Part shown: piece after piece, positions 58,170 to 64,000 of the stretch | Numbering within the stretch: the first letter of the stretch is position 1 | Layout: each line of letters starts with the position of its first letter | DNA from: Lepas anatifera | Taxonomy: Eukaryota; Arthropoda; Thecostraca; Lepadidae | Length of the DNA stretch: 64,000 nt | Assembly (NCBI GenBank): GCA_034440635.1 | Contig: JAOTON010000955.1 | Location: forward strand, 1 to 64,000 | Reading direction: 5' to 3' | The notes under the pieces: generated by a model | Databases searched by the model: none | What the model was told of the DNA's origin: nothing | Seen by the model: only the letters and a program-made list of their open reading frames with translations | Made by a program: the position numbers and the translations under genes

Positions 58170-58628
58170 TTAAAGGGAATGTGACACCTTGGTCGAATCC
58201 TGAAATTTAGTTTAATTAAGGGGTACTTTTAGCCGAAAATCATGGAAACATCCATGATTTCTCTGAAAATGTACAATAAGCCCAATATTTTGATTTTTAA
58301 AATGCTCCTCTAGGGGAAAGAAATAGATATCTGCCTGTGGATCATGTCATGATCTGGAAACCACTACCATATTCAAAACACTTCAAGGGCTTCGATTGGC
58401 TGATACTCATCGTGACGTCAGCATATGTCGTCACACCAACAGCCATGACAACTGTGGCCTGCTGCTAAGGGTACATGTAGGGTATATTTCAGGTAGTTTT
58501 TAGCTTTTCTCTTCGCAAATTTTGAGTTTCAAGACAAATCATAAATAAAGTACCAGATTTTCTGGCATGCTTTACAACTTGGCTATCTCAATTAAAATCA
58601 CGTTATAAAGATGCCACATTCCCTTTAA
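58170..58628 (+). mobile_element. TTAA-flanked MITE, copy 3
   Basis: Third copy of the family: TTAA, AGGGAATGTGACACCTT, shared interior, inverted end AAGATGCCACATTCCCT, TTAA. By eye it is most similar to copy 2. Confidence 0.9.
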
Positions 58629-59285
58629 TGATCAAGCATTCTTAAGCACACTTGCTTAGACGCCAGAGCAAAGATAAATTGTGAAAAAGCGCCTGAATTT
58701 TCTACCAACTACCTACCAGGAAAGAGAAAGGGGGTCCTCTCACGGCATGAAGATTAATGGCGATGTGACGGCGCTAGTAATAAAAATGTGTTTCATAAAT
58801 AAACGAGCCAAATCCATTGTTTTGTGATAAAGGAAATCCGAGTTCCATGGAAACTCAAACATTTTCCCTTCGGGGTAAGAAGATTTGGATTCTATGAGGT
58901 TCTTTCGTCTAATGATAACGAAAGGGGTTTATTTTGGAAGTATAAACGCCCAAACGTTTCTTCTGATCCTTGAGATCTCCTGATCATCGTCATCTGCTAG
59001 GATTTCGAATCTTCAATCAGTTTCAAAGTTCATATTTCCAGCTGAACCATTATTCTAATATTATCGTGGCGGAGAAGGTATGGCAGCGACGTCATAATGA
59101 CAATATTATTCAAATATTGGGGACACCCTCTGAAATCCATGACAGGTTTGTCCAGTGATTAACTCATCGATGTTAGAACTTTCAGTTTTTTTTACCCAGC
59201 ATTATTCTGGCAAACCTGCTCTACATACATTAAAGCTAAAATGAAAAGTCATTTTCGGAAGGAAGGCAGCATTTTTATATAAACG
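58629..59285. other. Intron sequence, nothing recognised
   Basis: No coding motif, RNA gene or repeat is evident. Confidence 0.5.
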
Positions 59286-59674
59286 TACAGCCGGTTCCAC
59301 ACTGATTGGTAGGTATTTATGTCAATATTCTAAGAAATATTTAAAAACGATTACACTTCTCACAAAAGATTGCGTCTCTAGTTATGTATATTGACGAGCT
59401 CTTTACATATGGGCCCCTGCGAACTGCATGAGACGTCAATTTGGAAAATTATAAGACAAAAACTGTTTTCACCGATCGCGATGGTTTTCTGTGTCCTTTC
59501 TCAATTGCTTCCGAGTTTTGGACTCAATGAAATATTTTTGCACGTCAGTTCAGGCACCCAGTTAAAACGCAGCAAGTGAGGCCACAATGATGTCGGCAGG
59601 AAACATCACTTGAGAGATATTTCGCAAAGACGACCGCGGCCTAATACCTACCAACCAGTATGGAACCGGCTGTA
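59286..59674 (+). mobile_element. mariner-like MITE, 385 bp, TA-flanked
   Basis: The element 59288-59672 has inverted ends CAGCCGGTTCCACACTGAT and (inverted) CAGCCGGTTCCATACTGGT, continuing as TGGTAGGTATT on both sides, about 30 bases in total. It is flanked by TA. The size, TA target and CAG start suit a Tc1/mariner-type non-autonomous element. Confidence 0.82.
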
Positions 59675-61654
59675 CATATCCGCGCTTTAGCTCAATTTCG
59701 AGGTATTTCAACATAAAACTCGTGACTTGGCCCATAGTTTTATGAACAAAATATCGCCAAAACTTGTATGTAGCCAGCATACGCTTATTTTCGACAGACA
59801 ACTACAAAACATTATGTCTAGGTCTCTCTCAATTCAAATATTACCACAAATCGGTTTAAATTAGTAAAAATTTGGAACAAGGCGAGACATTTAATTGTTG
59901 TATCATTAATTTCAAGAGATATGTCATGGGTGAACTTCCCAGATAACTCCCGGAGCTCATGTGAGGAGAGCGGGGTGACGCGATGACCTGAGGAAATTAC
60001 AGAGAGGGGATGTGCCAAAAGACCGAGCTTGTCTAGTCGGCAAAGAATCAACATCAACATGGTTTGGGAAGTTCCAATGTGGTATGTTACGACACATATC
60101 AAAACAACATGCGTCAGAGCGCATCTAAGCACAACATACTCACCAAGCTAACACCAAGCACGTGACCGCGCGGCCAACTTTGGCTCCCCAGGACAAACAA
60201 CACACAGTCAGAGGTTCGGCCTGTTGGCACCGGCGCCTGGCAGCCTTCCCGACCTCCATTCCGGCGAGAAGATTTGAGGATCACGTCAAACCAGAGAGAT
60301 TGGCAGATGGTTTTACCAACAGCGGACTGGTCACAGGCTAACAAAAAAGACTATATACAAGGGGCGTGCGTTTCCCCGAGGCCCTGCAACACCCTGCGAA
60401 TAGGGCTGTTGAGAAGTTTGAACGCTGGAAAACTATCTATTCGCGGCCGAATACGTGTTAGCTCTGAGAAACCGATCTGTACTTTCGAAAAGCTCCAACA
60501 CTGTTGTTGATGGAGATTAAACCAAAGAATCCATTGGTTTAGAAAGTTCAAAAGGAAAAATTATATCCATTCTTCCCTAATTACTTTCCTGCCGACCTTT
60601 CTATCGTGTTTCATGCCATTTCGTAAGTCGTTCATTTATCGCAGCTGGACTTCCTGTACGATTTCCTCGCGTTTTTTTTTCAAGAATAAAGATAAGCGAT
60701 CTAACAAACAATACGGCAACCTTTACCATCGGTCTTGAAAAAACATACGCCCAGTTCTCACCAATAAAGACATTTACTTGTTCCCTACCGAGGTCCCCCT
60801 ACATATAGATAGAATATCCCATACGAGCAGCCCCGGCCAACTATCAGGCTGACGGAAAGCCATAACTGCACAATTGAACTGTAACCTTACTGTAACTATA
60901 TACCAGGGATGTTCGTTTCTCAGTGACCTTACAAAACCCTCTAGACATGGATTTTGAAAAGTTTCAAAGCTTGAAAAACGAAAAATCGGTAGCCAGAATG
61001 CATATGAGCTTTGAGAAAAGGGCCTGCATTCCTTGAGGAGGTGTTTCACAGCAGCTGAGTACGATTATACTGAAAACCTAATCTATTCAGAGAGCGTACA
61101 GGAAAAATAGCAACAGATTCGAAGAGAATCCTGTACTAAAGCATAAAATGAACATTCATTTTACTACATCCTAAAAATAAAAGTGCTACAACATTGAGAT
61201 TTACTTTTAATGTATCTTTTAGCAGCGCCACTTTGAGAAAAAACACTCGCTCCAGTCTTTCTTTGAAAGACTATTTCAAAGTTTCATTTCTTTGAAATAA
61301 AATTATACCAAAATGTAAATGAAGCTGGCAAATCACCCAAATAACGTGGAGTAACGCTAATTAACATGCTCCAACTTTCCAGCTAATACAATATCGCGGT
61401 AGAGTTCAAAATAGACACATCTAAAGAATCACCAGGTTAGGTCAACAGTCGATGTCTTCCCATTTGAAATAACCAAAAAAGTCGAGAAATAAAAATATTA
61501 GGTACCCTCTTTGTGGACAAGACGCTTTATGAAGTCTCCATTATCAAGGATGGATTAAAGCCGTCCAGCCATGCCCAAACTATCGCACCTCCTACCGAGC
61601 CTAACCACACAGCATCATCCCATCATGAGATTTTTCTCCTCCACGGCGGCTGAC
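59675..61654. other. Intron sequence between the mariner MITE and the first BIR exon
   Basis: Segments at about 60385-60510 and 60920-61050 look like diverged copies of one another (TTGAGAAGTTTGAACGCTGG and TTGAAAAGTTTCAAAGCTTG). Nothing else is recognised. Confidence 0.45.
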
Positions 61655-61873
61655 CTGCATAAAAGAAGCCGGCCTCTGCCAGCTGCTGCGGCTTCTGAGC
61701 CAATGCCGGCGGCCAAAACTGGTAGCTGCGCAGCCGCGACTCGACTGTGGCGTAGCTGGGGTGCACCGGCGCGTAATGTTCGGAAATGCCCAGCTGGGAG
61801 AGGTCGCTGGTGTGCGCCGCGCCGTGAGGCGTCCGCACGTTCAGGTTGGTCGAAGTCAGCCGGCCCCGCCGAT
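61655..61873 (-). CDS. Iap: IAP exon: first half of the BIR domain
   Basis: The minus-strand acceptor CTGTTGGGCAG precedes 61873; the donor is GCAG|GTCAGC. It encodes RLTSTNLNVRTPHGAAHTSD, LSQLGISEHYAPVHPSYATV, ESRLRSYQFWPPALAQKPQQ and LAEAGFFYAG. HPSYATVESRLRSYQFWP with the AEAGFFYAG close is the classic N-terminal half of a BIR fold. Both ends are phase 1, joining VSDHVKCFHC in the next exon. The first 20 or so exon bases resemble the unit of the 55-bp array that precedes it, so the exact 5' border is slightly uncertain. Confidence 0.9.
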
Positions 61874-62665
61874 CTGCCCAACAGGGGAGCACGTGAGATA
61901 ATGCGATATATAAGCCCGCCCCGCCGATCTGTCGAACAGGGGAGCAGGTGAGATAGTGCGAGATGTAAGCCCGCCCCGCCGATCTGCCGAACAGGGGAGC
62001 ACGTGAGATAGTGCGAGATGTAAGCCCGCCCCGCCGATCTTTCGAACAGGGGAGCACGTGAGATAGTGCGATATGTAAGCCCGCCCCGCCGATCTGCCGA
62101 ACAGGGAAGGCTGTGAGATAGTGCGAGATGTAAGCCCGCCCCGCCGATCTGCCGAACAGGGGAGCACGTGAGATAGTGCAAGATGTAAGCCCGCCCCGCC
62201 GATCTGCTGAACAGGGGAGCACGTGAGATAGTGCGAGATGTAAGCCCGCCCCGCCCATCTGTCGAACAGGGGAGCACGTGAGATAGTGCGAGATGTAAGC
62301 CCGCCCCGCCGATCTTCCCAACAGGGGAGCACGTGAGATAGTGCGAGATGTAAGCCCGCCCCGCCGATCTTTCAAACAGGGGAGGTCGTGAGATAGTGCG
62401 ATTGTAAGCCGCCCCGATCTCCAAGGGAGCACGTGAGATAGTGCGATATGTAAGCCCGCCCCGCCGATCTGCCGAACAGGGGAGCACGTGAGATAGTGCG
62501 AGATGTAAGCCCGCCCCGCCGATCTTCCCAACAGGGGAGCACGTGAGATAGTGCGAGATGTAAGCCCGCCCCGCCGATCTTTCAAACAGGGGAGCACGTG
62601 AGATAGTGCGAGATGTAAGCCCGCCCCGCCGATCTGCCGAACAGGGGAGGTCTGAGATAGTGCGA
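61855..62665 (-). repeat. 55-bp tandem array carrying acceptor, exon start and an E-box
   Basis: About 14 units. On the minus strand: ATCGGCGGGGCGGGCTTAC, ATCTCGCACTATCTCACGTG and CTCCCCTGTTCGGCAG. The true exon follows the last CAG with ATCGGCGGGGCCGGCTGAC, so each unit is acceptor plus about 20 exon-like bases. Nearly every unit has CACGTG. Units are highly similar; one near 62400 is shortened. Confidence 0.95.
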
Positions 62666-62689
62666 GATGCTGGGAGGCATCCGACCTGG

Positions 62690-63999
62690 GCCCCGTTTCA
62701 TAAAAGTTGTACAAATGCGGCGTGTTTTACACCACATTCACCTGCAAAGTTACGCCGTACTCAGAATCACGTTTCACAAAGAGCGGTGACATTCACGCGA
62801 AAGCGGCGTAGATATCAAATGCAGCGTGAATTACGCCCAATTCCAGAATGGAATTATCGCTTTCAAATATGGCGTATAACTGATTTATTAACATTAAAAA
62901 TGGCGTATATATTTTTTAATAAATTATTTGAATGAAAATTATTGTACTTATTTGCTCTTATTCGATTTTTAAGTTTCTAATGCACTTTTACAAATACTGC
63001 GGCGGAAGATGTACTATCAGCTGACGCAAAAAAATACGACGTATTTGTTTTTGGTCGTACCTCATTTTTTAGGTAGTTGCTGTCAAGAAGGTCCTAAAAA
63101 GTTTATTGTGTTGTTGTGCGAGTGTAGTTCAGTAGAATTTTAGGTGAATTGTGTTTACTTATCTTGAGTGAACTGTGAAAGGTCTGTGAACCTTATAATT
63201 TCGTGAAACTGGGAAAGGAATAATGAGTAAACATCTTTGAAGAATAACAAGATCAAGATGCTGGTACTTAGGTACCTAGGTATATCATCATTTTCGCCAG
63301 AGGCCTCAGTAGAGATACTTGGATTTTGTTGGTGACAGATACCTTAAATTGAATTTTTACCCTCTATAGACTCCATATAACACTTTGTCAGTGTGAGCCT
63401 ATCTTGGGTTCTGTCCTCGCTAGACTGTAAGATAACAGTAATGGCAGAAAGTCTAAAGTAAAAATCAATGTCAGCTTTCCTGTATATTTGCATCAATAGC
63501 TATCATCATTTTTTGGCATACCAAATGGCCATAGAACTCTAAATATCAGCTCAATTTGGCATGTGCAACTTGCACTTTATACCTGTGCAAGGAAAAACTT
63601 GCACACTTGCATTTTAAGTTTATTTTACATTCATGACTCTTTTTGTCCTTCACTACACTACCTAATTTTGCTTCAGATTCAAAATTCCATAAGAAATTAT
63701 ATATATTTCATGTTTTGCTTCATTGTCTGATAAATGTTACACTGCTTTATCTTGCATAGCTTTTCAGGAGTGTTTTACATAATCAACGTACATCTTGTCT
63801 GCTATATGAAACAATATTGGCAATATTCTACGCTGCATTCCAGTACAGCGTAGTTTAGAGCAGCGTAACTTTGCAAGTAGTTGTATTTTACGCTGCATTT
63901 TTGTGAAACAAGATTGTGGTACATTATTCACTTTCTACGCTGCATTATGCTACTTCTGCGCTATAAGCATAAGTTAAGCCTTTTATGAAATGGGGCCCT
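62690..63999 (+). mobile_element. DNA element of about 1.3 kb with GGGCCCC-TTTCATAAAA inverted ends
   Basis: The left end is GGGCCCCGTTTCATAAAAG and the right end, inverted, is GGGCCCCATTTCATAAAAG. Subterminal blocks are also inverted copies (ATTCTACGCTGC-like and GCAAAGTTACGC-like). The interior is AT-rich without a clear open frame, so the element is non-autonomous. The right flank lies outside the window, so any target duplication cannot be checked. Confidence 0.82.
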
Positions 64000-64000
64000 G

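Noticed and set aside
61615..62714. A 363-codon minus-strand frame spanning the 55-bp array and the BIR exon
   Set aside because: Only the last 70 or so codons are BIR sequence. The upstream part is translated intron repeat, and an acceptor marks the exon border at 61873.

Overview
This is a eukaryotic genomic window: long introns, GT-AG splice junctions with matching phases, SINEs, a Penelope-like retroelement, many small DNA transposons and many minisatellites. The two genes are arthropod-type, and GC-rich exons lie in AT-rich, repeat-laden introns. A crustacean (a barnacle-like genome is one possibility) is a reasonable guess, but the species cannot be fixed from the sequence alone. No bacterial features are present.

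Plus strand, about 2.8-37.2 kb: 21 exons of a Dscam-family cell-adhesion receptor. I rebuilt them from translated motifs plus splice sites. The order is end of Ig5, Ig6, Ig7, Ig8, Ig9, FN3-1 to FN3-4, Ig10, FN3-5, FN3-6, then a transmembrane segment, which is the canonical Dscam order. Every junction agrees in phase except where two exons carry one extra base. The 5' part (signal peptide, Ig1-Ig4) lies left of the window and no cytoplasmic tail is recognisable. Ig7 and the TM are single exons, so this looks like a non-hypervariable Dscam paralogue.

Minus strand, about 61.9 down to 42.3 kb: the 3' six exons of an inhibitor-of-apoptosis (IAP) gene. They are a BIR domain split by a 12.9-kb intron, a UBA-like region, a Ser/Thr-rich linker and a C-terminal RING ending in a stop. 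Phases chain perfectly apart from one extra base in the BIR exon. The two genes converge, unless the IAP gene lies inside a further Dscam intron.

Mobile DNA fills the introns. There are several hAT-like elements with perfect 8-bp target duplications (one nested in another), a 2.9-kb foldback element with arms of about 1.2 kb, three copies of a TTAA-flanked MITE, a mariner-like MITE, two tRNA-derived SINE families, and a Penelope-like RT/GIY-YIG fragment.

The most striking observation is that tandem arrays repeatedly sit on splice junctions in both genes and on both strands. In several arrays each unit is a copy of the junction itself: intron end plus acceptor plus first exon bases, or exon end plus donor. 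Examples are a 25-bp donor array after the Ig7 exon, a 57-bp (19-codon) acceptor-plus-exon array before the second FN3-3 exon, a 49-bp array before an IAP linker exon, a 55-bp array before the first BIR exon and a 34/35-bp array before the RING exon. Five of the six IAP exons seen here have such an array or duplication at their acceptor. This suggests a local process that amplifies exon-intron borders, with possible consequences for splicing.
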